From Cladopsammia gracilis (lineage: Eukaryota > Cnidaria > Anthozoa > Scleractinia > Dendrophylliidae), in contig JAJGOT010000602.1 of NCBI GenBank assembly GCA_022457155.1, positions 124,001-188,000 of the forward strand: a DNA stretch of 64,000 nt. Direction: 5' to 3'. A model generated the notes under the pieces. It worked only from the letters and a program-made list of their open reading frames with translations, was not told where the DNA came from and did no database searches. The translations under genes were made by a program, and so were the position numbers. Positions 27,001 to 41,200 of the stretch are shown here, piece by piece (within the stretch, counting starts at the first letter, position 1; every line of letters begins with the position of its first letter).

Positions 27001-30000
27001 TCTGGGAGATCGATTTGTGCCCGGATGCTAATGAAAACTGTTGGACGGCGAGACATTAGTGGTCCTGAGGCCTCATTTGAGCTAAGTGGGTTAGCACTCT
27101 GGCGATGCAGTCGACAATTTTCATACTTATCACTGAAAGGTTCAAGACGCCTGGAACGTAATGGTGACACAGCTACCTCCAGCAGTTCATTAGACAAATA
27201 CCTTGCCAGACCACATGATGAGCTTTGTTCTTGGTACAAGTTTGCATCAAAGAATGGGAAGGTACCCGTGGTAAGTGGTGGTGCCACTCATGCCACCTGG
27301 CCTCTTCAGGAAGACTACTGCAGGACCATGGTCCTCCTTCACTGGCCTAGCTGGTTTACAATTCAAGAAATGAAGGATGATGAGACCTCATGGATTGAGC
27401 GATTTGAATCATTCCTGCTGACAGACAACTGTCCCACATTTGTTAAGGCTCAAGTCCTGAAAGCACAACGTCAGGCACAGGGGCATGCAGAAGACATCTA
27501 CGAAGATGACGATGAAGAAAATGAGCCAGTAGATGCAGTGCAGCAACCAGATTGGGTTGATATTTATGCTGGTCAGAATCAATGCTACGAAGGAGTGGAA
27601 GAAGATTTCCAATATGACGATGGTGGAGAAGAATATGACTGGAGCAGCACCTCTCTTCAACTCCCTGAAGACCATGGTGCCAAGAAATGGCTTGAGGATT
27701 GCATCCAAGAAGTTGAACAAACCAGGTCAGAGCATGGAAGCTTGCTTTTACCAGATGTGTGCCCATCAACACTTAACACAGAGCAGAAATCCATAGTAAG
27801 CCTGGTTTTGATGACCCTGCAGAACTACATCGAGCACCCTCAAGATTACGTACCATTGCGACTTGTTGTTTCAGGAACAGGTGGAACAGGCAAGTCCTAC
27901 ATGATCAAGTGCATGCAACGCTTGGTTCGACAGGTATTTGGAAATAACGATGCCATCCAGGTCATTACGCCAACTGGAAACTCTGCATATCTAGTGCAAG
28001 GTAGCACTGCTCACAGCTTCCTTCAAATCCCGACTGGAGCAAAATCCTGCAGTGAGTTAACAGTTCCTTCAGGAACCGTTCTTCGGAAGATTCAAGATAA
28101 ATGCAAAAATCTTAAGGTCCTTGTGGGAGACGAACGTTCTATGTTTGGACGTACCATGCTGGGATGGATGGAACAGCACATGCGCTATGGAATGAATAAA
28201 GGAGCTAATTCAGAGGAGCCCTGGGGAGGCGTTCCTGTAGTTGTCTTACTCGGAGATGATGTCCAGCTACCTCCCGTATGTGACACACCGACCTATATTT
28301 CTGACTCGCGCAGTGCTCCATCTAATCATGGTCGTTTGGTATGGACAGGTTTTGACACTGCTGCTGAGCTCACACAAATCATCCGGCAAGCAGATTCTGA
28401 GCAACAGTTACGAGATGTGTTGATGTCAATGCGCACATACTCTACAACTCCAGAGCAAGTAAAGTGGCTACAGAAATTTCAGTGGCACAATTTACGCATA
28501 AGCCATGGCGAAGACCTCTTACATAGGATGGATGCACATGGTCTTTTCGTTTTTCCCACACATCGCCTTGAGTGGGACCGAAATAAAGCGAAGCTGCTTG
28601 AGTGTAATAAATTGCCACATCATCCCGTTGCCAAAATCAAAGCGAACAACAGTGGCCGTCATGCACAGAATGCTGACAGCAACAAGGCAGGTGGACTGTT
28701 ACCACTTCTGTACCTTTGCCGTGACAGCAAGGTAATGCTTGTGGCAAATATAAAAGCGGAATGGGGGCTATTTAATGGTGCAGTAGGAACAGTTGTGGAT
28801 ATAGTCTACTTAGATGGTGCTAAACCTAGTGATGATCCTACGCCCCTTCCTGATGTTGTGATGGTACGGTTTTCAAGCTATACCGGACCTCCCTTTATTG
28901 ATCAAGATCCTACAGTCATGCCAATCGTACCCATAAGTCGTTCCATGGAATGCTCCTGTCGGTGCAAGCGTCTTCAAATTCCTCTTAGACTGGCATGGGG
29001 CATGACCATCCATAAATGCCAGGGAATGACCGTTGGTACTGGAGAGCCTTTCCGGTATATTGTCATCCACCCAGGAATGCACAACTTTGAAGCAAAAAAT
29101 CCTGGCGCATTGTTCGTTGCGTTATCACGGGCTAAATCTTCGGGTGGACAAGGGATCGATCCTGATTTTGCATTCCACGAGGACTTTCTTGCAGATGAAG
29201 AGAGATTCCGTGTAGTGGACACAGCCACAACTCGGGCTCGAGCAAGAGAAATGGTCAGACTACGTGCACTAACAGAAGAAACTCGGAATCGACAGTCTCT
29301 GTCACCAGCATACCAGGAGGAGACATTCCGTAGACTTGTGGTGTGGGCACAATCCATGAGTCAGTAGTGCAGTGTGAAGCCTGACAGACTCTGATATTTA
29401 TTGTCGAAATTAATTGACATGAAGAATATGGAAACAGTGTGAGCAACATAGCCCAGGCAACAGTAGAGTGAGAGTTAACCAGACATCACTTTGTTCAAAT
29501 GTGCAGAACATGAGATGCGCGAGGAAGAAACTTAGTGTTTTACATGGTTTCAAAACCAGCATTATGCCATCAATCAATCAGATTTTGTTATTTCACTTTC
29601 AGCTGAGTCAGTTTAAGTGTTTAATGGCATCAGTTGTCGCTTTCATTGTAACAGTTGATTGATTGCATTGTGAGGCAAAATGCCAAACATTACTTGGTGA
29701 AAATGATGACATTGTCTGGGAACAATGGAAAAGCTTTTTCTTACATTCATCGAAATTATCACATAGTCTCATACCATATAATGGCACTAATAGTTTGACT
29801 GTGCCAGCTTTTCTCCACAAAAAAGAATAAGCAGATGGCAGCTAGCAAAAATGAAACTTATAGTTTGACTGTACTGTGCCAGCTCTTCTTAATAAAAAAG
29901 AATGGGCAGATGGCCATGTGAAAACTGTTAGCAGATGCCAGCTCTATGGTTAATGTTTAATTGAGCAGATGGCAGCTAGCAAAGATGGCTCTGATATGCT

Positions 30001-32245
30001 GGGTAATATGTACCATAAGATTAAAAAAAATCCTGCCCTTGTTTATCTTTATAAAAGAAAATTGCTCTGCACTGAATGTCTTCATGTGACTTTCATAAAC
30101 TGCTTCAATTTGTGAATCAGTTCAACAAAAAACATCATCTGAAGATATCTTAAGATATCAGCAACAATACAAGTCTTGTAATTGTCTACTGAAGACAATT
30201 AGAGAACTTTTATGACCTTAATGCCTGCATGAATATAATTTGTTCTATGGTACAGTATATTAAGAGAAATTACCAGACAGCATGAGCCATACATATGGAC
30301 CATATGTAACCTAGTGACAGTTTGATAGCCAATTGTTGGCTACATGCAGACTAACGACAGCCTTGAAAGTTAGAAAAAAGTTCCCGTATCTATCCCTTCC
30401 ATTAGGTAACTAATAATTAATTTTGCATTATTTCTTTGACCACAGGTCACATACATGAATGTTTCATACCGGTATTATGCACTTGTTATCAGTAAGAGTG
30501 TGGAGTAATTCAGGTGAGATGTCATATAAAAAACACTGATTTCCAGCTAGTTGTACAAATAACTAATTTTCTAAGTGCACATATTGATCTTTGTTATTTT
30601 TGATATGCCATGGCACTGCACTAGAATGTTGGTGGGCATAACAATATAAGGTTAATCAATACCAGGTCAATTTATTCAAGCAGGGCAAGAAGAGATTTTG
30701 CTCTTGGAAACTGCATATGAACCCCATGGTACTTGGTCAAGTCCATCCCATATTAGCTCAAGCATAATACATGTACATGTAATTTCCCACCTTGACCTTC
30801 TACATGAATAATGAATTCAGAATATAATTTTCTTTTTTTAATACAGAACACAGAGATGAACACAATTGTCATTCAATTCTTATTGTTGCCTTGCCATCAA
30901 TGACATAAAGGTAAGAGGATAAAACTAAAACAATGCTTATTAGGTTACATTAAGGTCATGCAGGAAAGATACCCATGAATAAATTCATAAGGCAGATTTT
31001 TGGCAGGGGAACCTGTTGTGCTTTAAAAATCTTTATATCTTGGACATTTGAAAGGTGATTCTGCTAAAAATTAACAGAGATATGGAATTATACCAGGATT
31101 AATAAATGGATCGCAATCTTTAGCTATGATGAAAGCAACTTAAGTTGAATTTTGCATAAAACAAAGTTTAGTGTCTAGTTTTCTCCTTAAAAGAAAGACA
31201 AAACTACCAACTCAACTCTGTGATCAGTCAAAACCTCTTTTGTGTCACTACTGAATCTGATTTTGTTATTTCAACTTTCATTCAAAGTTATTACCTTTTA
31301 AAAGTACAAAATTTCCCATGTTAGGCTTTGATACCTTCATTTTTCTCCTAGAAAGCCTATTAAACACTTATTTATTTTTTTATTTATTTCTTTTTATTTT
31401 GCCACACACAATGAATTTCAAGCAGAATAAAAAACGATAATAAATAGGTTAATTTACATTAAATTTAAAATTTATACATAACTTGGGAGGAGTGACTGTG
31501 GCGGGGAAATCCCCCCACAGGCAATTTAAATTTAAATTCAACTTTGACACAATACAATACACAGAATATACTCCTGTTTTCCTGACCCTGCAGTACCAGC
31601 TCATGAAATTCAATGATTCAATTCAATTAAAAAAAAACAATGAGGCCCTTCCCTAGCTCACATTATAAATTCCCCCAAATTTCACTTTTAATGACCCACA
31701 CTCAGACAAGACTGAGTCACAAAATATTTATAGCACCTTACAATAAATATATGCCATCAGGGATGTGGGAGGGGGAATGTATCATGCCTTTCATTTCTTG
31801 TCTGACCCTAAGTTAATATTCATATGTTATGTTCATTTTTTTTCTACAGATAACATGGAGGGACACATTACTTTTTTCATGGAGTTCGTATTGGTCAATA
31901 TGAAGAAGTTTACTGAGGAGTCAACATTGTTTATTACGGACTGCTATGATGCAGCACTTACAAAAGAACTTGACTGCTTTGTGTTCTTAAGAAGGGGTTC
32001 AAAGAAAACTCTTTTGAAACCTTTTTCTTGTTGCATGTCCTTAAAGCTGTTGTATCACACCAAACATTCTGCTTTCAAACTCAATCAATTACTAAATTAA
32101 AATCAATAGCCCTTTTCACGCTCAACCTCTCTCGTTTGCATTACAATAAAAGCCTATGTTGTTGCAAGGCAATTTCAGGCAATAGGCCTTATTCACGATA
32201 GCCGCCATGCTATGGAATTCCGCCATGGAATTTGTGCACTATAAA

Positions 32246-32299
<54 letters not shown>

Positions 32300-35200
32300 G
32301 CTGGTTTTAATATTATTATGCAAATTTACCATGTGATTTCTGAGGGGGGCAAACAACTCAAACTCGGGACATTTCAAACCAGTTATTTATTATGCTGATA
32401 TTTTTTCGGAGCTAATGCATTTTTACAGTGTTACAGTAGTTAATGTACTTAATATATTTAGTGTATATGTGACTCTCCACAGGATCTGAGGGACTAAGGT
32501 GAACGCACGCACACGGCACGTTATAACACGCTCGCACGCAACTAACCTGACACGGTTATCGTGCGGATATGGGCATAAAAACAATTGATTTAAGGTAGCG
32601 TGCTATCGGCCTTTGTTCGTATTTGGCTAACACGGTAGAGCTTTGTTTTCTTTTTTTTTTAACACGCAAGACTTCTTTGTGCTTTTAACACGCAAAAATT
32701 CTTTGTTCTTTTAACACGCAAGATCTTTGTTTACCTCCTACGTTCCCATTATTCCTGTCATAATCGATCATCGTGAAGTTTTATCATGCAATCTCAAAAT
32801 CAGGAATATTCATACTTTCTCACGGGTGAAGAAGATTTGGAATCCGTAGTAGAAGCTTATTTCGGTGCCAGACCAGTCAATGAGGGTGATGATCAAGAAG
32901 GCTATGATTATAGCAGCGAAACCGATGAAAGCGAAAGCGATCAGGAAAACGAAACTGACTCCGACGTTGACCAGTTCGAGTTTTCGGAGTTTGACATTTC
33001 TGAGCGATCAAAAGTGGAGGCCTTTGTGAGTAAAACATGTGGATGTTCTTACGGTGAGAAAGCAACTCCATGCAGTTCTACCATAAAATTTGAGAATATC
33101 ATCGATTGTAGAAACAACTGTGTTGAACTTACCTCAACGGAACTCGACCTGGTAATTCTAGGAACTATTCACAACTCCATCAACTATGATGAGGTCAGCT
33201 ACTCAGGAAGAACAGAGAAAAAGCGGCAGCGAACCAGGATGCCTTTCTATTTTCACGGCCATCAAATCTGTCGGAGAACTTTTCTGTTCATGCATCGCAT
33301 TCACAAGACAAGGTTTTACAGTCTTGTCAAACATTACCGAAACAATGGATTATCACTCCGTACTCACGGCAACAAAAAACGTCTTCCCAGCTCGACTTGC
33401 AATGCTGAAACTGTTGAACGCGTTGTGAAATTCATAATGAATGTTGCCGAAGATCAAGCCCTTCTTCTGCCCGGTCGTGTTCCTAACTTCAAAAGAATCG
33501 ACGTGAAACTGTTGCCGAGTTCCTTAACAAAGTGCAAGCTATGGAAAAGTTACCAAGATGCGTGTAATGTCGCTGGCCAAGTAGCCGTTGGCTATTCAAA
33601 GTTCTGTGACTTGTGGAACCAACTTTGTCCTTTCATTATTATTATGCGACCTGCTTCCGATCTCTGCTGGACTTGCCAAAAGAACAATAACCAAATTCTC
33701 AAATCAGCGAATTTACCGGAAACCGAAAAGGCGGAAGTTGTAAGGCAACAAGAGTTGCACTTACGGCTGGCTGCGGGCGAAAGAGAATTTTATAAAAGCT
33801 GCTGTAAAACAGCAAAGGAAGCCCTCGCTGAACCGCTGAAAAATGTTGACTTTTCAGAAAAACGTGAACTGTGCAGTCTACAAGGTACAGCCCATTACTC
33901 TTTTGACTATGCCCAGCAACTTCATTACCCTGCTGATCCTTATCAGCCCGGTCCGATTTATTTTAAGACTCCGCGAAAGTGCGGTCTTTTTGGTGTTTGC
34001 TGCGAAGCCATACCCAGACAGGTGAACTTTTTAATAGATGAAACTGTTTTGACGGGAAAGGGAGCGAACAGTACCATTTCTTACGTTCATTATTTTTTCG
34101 AGCGCCACGGGCTCGGTGAGACAAGTGCTCAAATACACGCAGATAACTGTGGGGCGCAAAACAAAAACAACCCCTTCATGTGGTACTACCTGTGGAGAGT
34201 AATGACCGGACTTCATGAAACAATTGACTATAACTTTCTTCTTGCAGGACATACGAAGTTTGCACCAGATTGGTGTTTCGGACTAGTAAAACAGAAGACC
34301 AGAAAAACATTTATTTCTTCGCTGTTCGATATTGCAAGAGCAGTGGAGGATTCGGCGACAGTTAATACGGCTGAATTTGTTGGTTTGCATAACGGAACAG
34401 TTCTCGTAACGACGTACGACTGGATGTCATTTCTTGAAGCATTTTTTAAGAAGATACCACAACTAAAAACTTTTCACCACTTCCGCTTTAATAAAGACTA
34501 TCCTGGAACAGTGTTTTGTAAACAATACTGGTCTTCTGAGGAGCAAGCCATTCGTATTCTGAAAAGCGAAAGTAATGTACCACAGCCACATCTATTACCA
34601 TCTGTTATTTCTCCTAAAGGCATCAGCCGTGAAAGGGCTGAATACCTTTTTAAAGAAATTCGGGAGTTCTGCCGTTCGGGAACTGAAGATCTTGTTGCTC
34701 CAGAAGTCAACTAACTGATCATGAGTGTGCAGAGAGATTTGTAAATAACTTGCTCAGCAATAAATTAACTTTTTATGAAATAAAGAGGTATAACTATTTT
34801 AAGTTCTTTATTAAAATAACAAGAATTGCAAGCTATCAAATCTGTTTGAATAGTATAGTATGCAGGTTTCATTTTTTGATATGGCCGTTCTTATACTAGA
34901 GACGCATTATCTGTCTCAGACTAACTCTGGTAATATCAAACTTATAAAGCGGATGACATCCGCAAAATGTTATTTCGGAGATTATTGCGTGAAGAGCTGT
35001 TTTTTTTTTACTATGATATCACAGTCATGGCAATCGGTACTGTGTAAGTCAAAACTTTTATTTAGGTTTGTGGCTCTGAAAAGAGCCGTTTTAGTTTAAC
35101 TTTAAAAGCAAGCCGTTTTAAAGTTAAGTGTGATGTAATCTGTGAATAAGTGCTTCCTCCAAATAGTCCATATGTCTTATCATTGACAGAACATTATCTC

Positions 35201-38200
35201 TCAGGCTGCAGTAAACTTCTAAAGTTTGTGACAAATCTTGCTGGGTTATGGTTGGCGTGTTTCTCAGTACGTGGACCACCTCTGCTCTTTGTTCTTGTAG
35301 GTTTTCTAATAAATCTAAACGTTCATCTCGAATAGAGTTAATGTTATCTAGGATCCCCTCCATAATGAATGACAGTGAAAGTGAACAACTCACTGATTGT
35401 ATACGAGTAATCGTGACAATGCGAAATGCGCCGACAAAAAGACAGAGAGGCCCGCATGGCGGCAAATTTAATTAAAAGCGCGCGTGTTGCGCGCGGCATC
35501 CGCGGCTCACGATAAAGAAACAAGTGTCACGAGAGTTTACCGAAGATTTGAAAAGTTTAACTAAAAGTACTTAAAGTAAGTTTCAGAAAGAAAAGCCGTG
35601 ACACACCCAAGACAATTGTCCAATAGTTTATTCATTAGCATTTCAAAGGACAAAAAGTTAAGTGTGATGTAATCTGTGAATAAGTGTTTCGGCTGAATCG
35701 AGTTTGTTTTACTTGACATATGCCTATTCTTTTGTACACGAGCAGGAATCGATAGTTTTTCTAACTCAGTATATTCTCGATGAGCTTACAACCCCACACA
35801 AATGATTTCTGAAGTATTTCCGTATCGCGTGAAATAATTTAAGTTAGAACCATTTTTATGTTTTGGACATTTTGTACTTTTCATATGCAAAATAGCAGGT
35901 ATTATCATGTGTAATTTTATGTGTAAACACCCGGTATGAAAGGAAAAGTAATTTCAATAGAACACGTGTACTTTCAATAGAGAGTAACCTTGAATAAGAC
36001 AGAAGTTTGTTTTGTTTGCCACTGAGTAATTTACATTTCAAAGATCATCTGCAACGCTGTTACAATACAGTCTTGTCTACAACACGTGCTTTTTCAATAG
36101 CTTAACACAAATCATTGAAGAACTACAGGAATCGAAAGAGACGAACTTTGTTTCACTATCATAAAGAACTGAAATTTAGCCAATCAAATTGTAACTCGTT
36201 AGAGTGATTTTACTTCAACTGTGAAACAGAAACTATTAGTTAGTGTGTAACGCTATCTATCACTATCTATTACACTAGCGCTAGACCTTGATGGACAGTT
36301 AACCCGTGAAACACAATCTAACAATTAGTGTGCGATAGTCCAAATTAAACAAAAGAAAACAATGGAATTATTGTCCAATAGTGCGTACTATTCTACTAAC
36401 TATTTCACGGGTTAACTGTAATCGCTCTAATATTTGAGGATAATAGAAACTGATACGAAGTACTACGGCGTAAAATCCTACTATCTATTTCACAGTTGAA
36501 GTAAAATCACTCTATCAAGCAAACACGTCTTTTTGAATAAACTTTTGTATTCTTTTGAAATAAGTGAACACCTGTATTTACTTTAAATGATATAAAAGTA
36601 GCATCAGAGCTGTCGTAAATCGATTACCAACAAGCAAGTTCAGTGTGAAGTATTGACTCTACGAGGTTTACTCTACAAATAAAGAAGTTGCTGTGTTCCA
36701 GAGAAGTCTCAGTTCCTGCTTCGCCTCCTTGTTCATTGGGCCGTGGAAACTAGATTCCTGTACCTCTGGCAGTTGTAACGAGTGCCTGCAGCAAGCAAGT
36801 CCGCTCTACCGAGCTTTTCTCCCCGTTTCACGTCGTCGTTAACTAATCACTATTTGCTAAACATTCAGATGAGACTATTGACTTTTCATTTTGTCGAGGA
36901 TTCATGAGTTGTTCTGAATATGCGGTGTATTTACATTAACGACAAAGACGTGGTTTGCTCTTTTTGTCTCTCTTCATGGCTCCTCTTCCTTCTCACATAA
37001 GCCTTGAAAATACTTTGTGCCCATACTTTGAGTAACTATCGACTCGGCTTTTTCACTTACCCGTGATCAAGTCTTCGTCTTGCAGCCTTGCCGCCAAATC
37101 ATTGTTCTCGCGCGAACAATCCCGCCAGCTCCAATTTACATCCGGCGGAATGCGTTCACCGTGAGCAACCATTCAAATAATCCTTTCGGGTTCCTTTTAT
37201 TTTATTTCAATTAACGTTGCTAATGCATTTACAACAACTCAAGTTTCGCCTAAATTAAAAACTATTTGTTGTCGTAAGTGATAAGAGAGTTTTTTCCGCC
37301 CACAAACAAATCTATTGTCTTTCCTATGATATATTTTTGTTAACTTCATGTTATCTTAGTCTAAAGGCCTATCATCTGATATCTGACAGCACAATCATGG
37401 CGCTCCGAAGTCTTACGAAAATACCCAAACTGTCTCTGATTTATTTCAATTCGGATAAAACGACTTGTATTTTAGAGACCAAAAGGTTGAGAGACAAGGA
37501 AACGCAAAAGCCATTTACTGATATTGTACCGCCAAAGTTGACAACTGTCACTCTAAAACACCAGGGCAAGAAACTGGAAGGAATGGTCATCGGATCAGAT
37601 GGTAAGTTTCTTCGCTATGTTTCTTTCTTTCTTTCCTTTATTTTTTTAGATTGTCGAGTTTTGGAAAAATCGTTCATGTCATAGGGTTCAAACGACCAAA
37701 AGGAAAAAAGTTTTGTCTTTGATTTTGTTCCAGATGATGAAGTAAATCTCAACGACCAAGAAAGGCAGTTTGTTGAGGATGCTAAAAACGCTCACCTATT
37801 CGATGCACCATCCCCGTTAAAGTCCCAAAAGAGTGGAACAAAACGATCAGCAGAAGGTTCTTTGAATTCGAGGATAAAGACAAAAGCAGATTATCCTGAG
37901 AAAAACGAGGTGAGATTGTACTTTATCACTTATGCTACATCGGATAGCTTTCATAAAGTTCGTGCACCTACCGGCTATAAACGCGTTTATTTCTTATAAC
38001 TTTCGCCCATTGAGAACTATATTCTCCATGAAAATAATGTATATACAAAATTGTGTTCGCTAAAATGTTTTGCACTCGATCACAAGTTTATTCGTGTAAG
38101 TTGTCATTTTCCCGCTCAAACACCTAAACGGGGTTCCCGCGTGTTTTTGTTATTTCCCAAATTCTGTATTATTAGTATTCCTCTGCTAGTTGCACTTACC

Positions 38201-41200
38201 TTGACAACACAATGATGAGGCAGTAAAACTCTCCCCATGCTTGCGAATGTTTACGTCGCACGACCTGAATGTAATATTTGGTTGCCTCTTAATCGGTCTC
38301 AACAATATTGTTTATTGTAGGTTGAAATGTTGGCCGAGTTTGTACATGAACAAGACCACAAACAAGCTGAGCTCAAAAAGAAAAGAGCCGAAAAACAAAG
38401 CGTTGTGACCAAGGACGCAAGCAGTCAATGCAGTGGTGCCGTGGCTTCGCAGTGTACTGTAGCAGATGCATCAGTACAGACAGACCATTACGACATCACG
38501 GCCGAACTGAGGCAACAAATTCAGGGGCTTCAAGAGGTAGTAAGAGAGTTGACCGCACTCAAGTGCCTCCATCAGCACGCCCCCGAGACGACTCCTGTTT
38601 CGCAGCCAATGTTTGATGAACAACTCTCAGATGTGCAGTTGGATCCAGTATTCACAGCTGCAATAAAAAAATTCTGCAACGACCCTCCTGATTACCCTTC
38701 CCAGGAAGTAGTTACATGTAATACGGAGCCCACCGAGTCTCTACCTGTTTGGAACCATGGAGAAGACTTACCCCGGCCTGTTTTTAATTCTCCAGTGGCT
38801 TCGTCGAGACAAGCCTTGATGTCAATTGAAAATGTAGTTCCCCGGCCATCTATTAGTCATGGCCCAACAGACGAGCAGCGCAATAAAGTTGCAGCAATTG
38901 TTGACCTCAGCCCAGATATATCCAACGCGGCTCTTGCATGTGTCGACGTTTTGTTTAGCAATGATGAGATGGCGAGAGGTAACACGTCAGGAAGTAAAGG
39001 ATATCAGCAGCTGGACACCTACAAACTTAGTTATCTGATTTTAGCTTTAAAAAGAAAATTTGATTCGCCAATTTTTACCGATCAGTGGAACCAGATTGTT
39101 TCCCGGATAAATTCAAAATGCAGAGGAAAGAGACGAACTCTTATCAATAACCTTAAGAAAACAATAACCTGAAGAAAACAGTTTGTTTTGAAAGCTTTAA
39201 GCATAAAATGATTTCATGAACATTTCTCAAAAGAAGTTAATATGAATACTACGAACAAGTGACATTCTGGCTAAAGATTCCCTTATGACGGATTTTGTTG
39301 AAATATTACAGTTAAAAAATCTTGGGGAATGGGGATGGGAATGGCGGGTCTTGTAATAATAGTCTTTTTAATTCCTGTTGTGTAGGGTATATTTCTTGCT
39401 TTAACCTGCAAAATAACCACGTAGTTTAGTAAAATTCAACGGATTACCTTTTACTGTATGAGCACAATACCTGTAAGCGTATGTACAACACAGTGTTGTA
39501 TTAAATTTGTATTTATCTTTAAAGAGTTTCTTATGGTTGATCAACAGTGCTGGAGAAAAATAGTTTCTTTGCCCACATTTCGATTTTACTGTTTTCATCG
39601 GAGTAAAGCAAACCCTGTAACAAACTTCTTGCTACAAACGTTTCGAGAATTTGAAACATATTTCACTAGCATTTTTATCTCAGCGTCTCCGATTAGTTCA
39701 TTAGTTTTTTTTTTCTCATTTTTTGCAGTGTTCTCAACAACGGAACGATAAATGCAAGATTTCTCTGCGACAGATCTTGCCATTACCGGTATTTTATTTG
39801 CCTAGTAAATTGTATGAAACGGTGCCTAGTGTAACTTTAATTCTTTTAATGTAACATCGCATATGATTTTTCGAGATTTATCAAGTGAAAAAGTTCGATA
39901 AAGCGTGATATTCAGTGACACCGAAATTAGCACGCGCATATACCTCTCTTGTTTCCTTTGCTTTACGCGGAAGGCTGCACGCAGCAGACTACGCCGAAAA
40001 CAACCAGGCGTTCTTTTGTTTTGACCGAGGAAACCTGGACTCGAATCTCGCTTCTTCGCGACATCGTTGCTCGATCCGCGCTCGATTGCCGCTCTCGATC
40101 TGTGACTCGAATTTGCCACTAGATAGAATCAGTAACAATAAAGTAGTTATAAAATGAACACAAAGTAAACTCAGGCAGTTTTGGCGAAATGGAAGTGAGC
40201 TTTAAGAAATTAAATGGTAATTTTCCTTTTTCTCTGCGTGAGAAAACATCTTGAACGTTGCTCAAGCTTACTATTCGGTTAATTTTTTACAAGGAAAAAC
40301 ACTATTTTTATTTAGCACACACTCCAAGCATACACGGCAAGGCGGCATGGAAAGGTCAAAACTATTGGGCGATTCATCGAAGACAATAATTCAGCGTCAC
40401 TCTTTCGATAAAAGGTAAGTGAATGTGAGCCGAGCTAGCCTTCAACTTGAGCGTACAAAAGTTTTAACGCGCATAATAGCGAACAAAGTTTAGACCACTA
40501 TTAACCTTTGTAAGAGCGTGCTATAATTTGACACGGTCACCGTGTTATATCGTGCAACATCAGTGCACGCAAAGATCGCAACAAGTTCTTTTGTCTCCAC
40601 CGTGCGAAGCAAAACAATGGCTATGAGTTAATGAGGCAAGAAACTAACACGCAGCTAACGTGCTAAAAGTGAGTTCTTTTGTTTTAGCGTGCAATCGTAC
40701 CGTGTGCGTGCGTTCACCTTAGTCCCTGAAATCCTGTGGAGGGTCACATATTACAAAGTACCTTTGCTCAAACATAAAATTGCTTTCAGAACACCAAGAA
40801 GATAATATCAAGTGATTTCTTCAAAGAAGAACAAACCATTATAGGTTTTTCTGCGATTTTTCCACGACTCTTGGTAGGAACTTGAAAAAATTGGCCAATT
40901 TTTTCAAGTTGCAATCCATTTCCATCCTGGCCATCTGCAGCCAAAGATAACGAATACTAGTTTCTGTGCACTGGTAGAGTATTTATAAACAAAACTGGAC
41001 CATTATTTTAAGGTTTCCATTGAAACAAATACGTTTTTTGGCTTTTCAAAGTGATGCTAAAGATAGGTGACAATGTCCCTTTAACAAAACTAACAAGTCA
41101 GACATAGAGCAACCATTCCAAACTTCTAATAAAAACTGCCAAAAACTGCCAACTATCTAGCCCTCAAATATGATTTTTACAAGGATACTTCACTGTTAGA

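Larger units (their letters stand above)
34785..37396. other. Between the two large transposon genes
   Basis: Holds the small - strand frame, the 37-bp direct repeats, the nested inverted repeat and the TATA/AATAAA pair listed separately. Otherwise nothing recognised. Confidence 0.5.
32469..40747 (+). mobile_element. 8.28-kb TIR DNA transposon with DUF7869-type transposase and BEN-domain gene
   Basis: The left terminus GTGACTCTCCACAGGATCTG and the reverse complement of the right terminus GTGACCCTCCACAGGATTTC agree over about 52 bp with four differences. This includes a shared TGAACGCACGCACACGG block. Subterminal AACACGC-type motifs recur at both ends. The flanks read ATAT on both sides, so a TA to ATAT target duplication is possible but ambiguous. 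Inside lie a transposase-like gene (32786-34714), a three-exon BEN-domain gene (37397-39172) and a possible small - strand gene (35124-35363). Both large frames are intact. The superfamily is not assigned with certainty. Confidence 0.85.

Noticed and set aside
26901..27287. - strand frames of 100-130 codons in the Helitron exon (also 26047-26391, 28974-29357)
   Set aside because: Shadows of a long, biased coding exon; no domain or splice context.
31765..32100. 111-codon + strand frame downstream of the Helitron gene
   Set aside because: Composition is ordinary, no family recognised and no start/stop context; could be chance, so left out as a gene.
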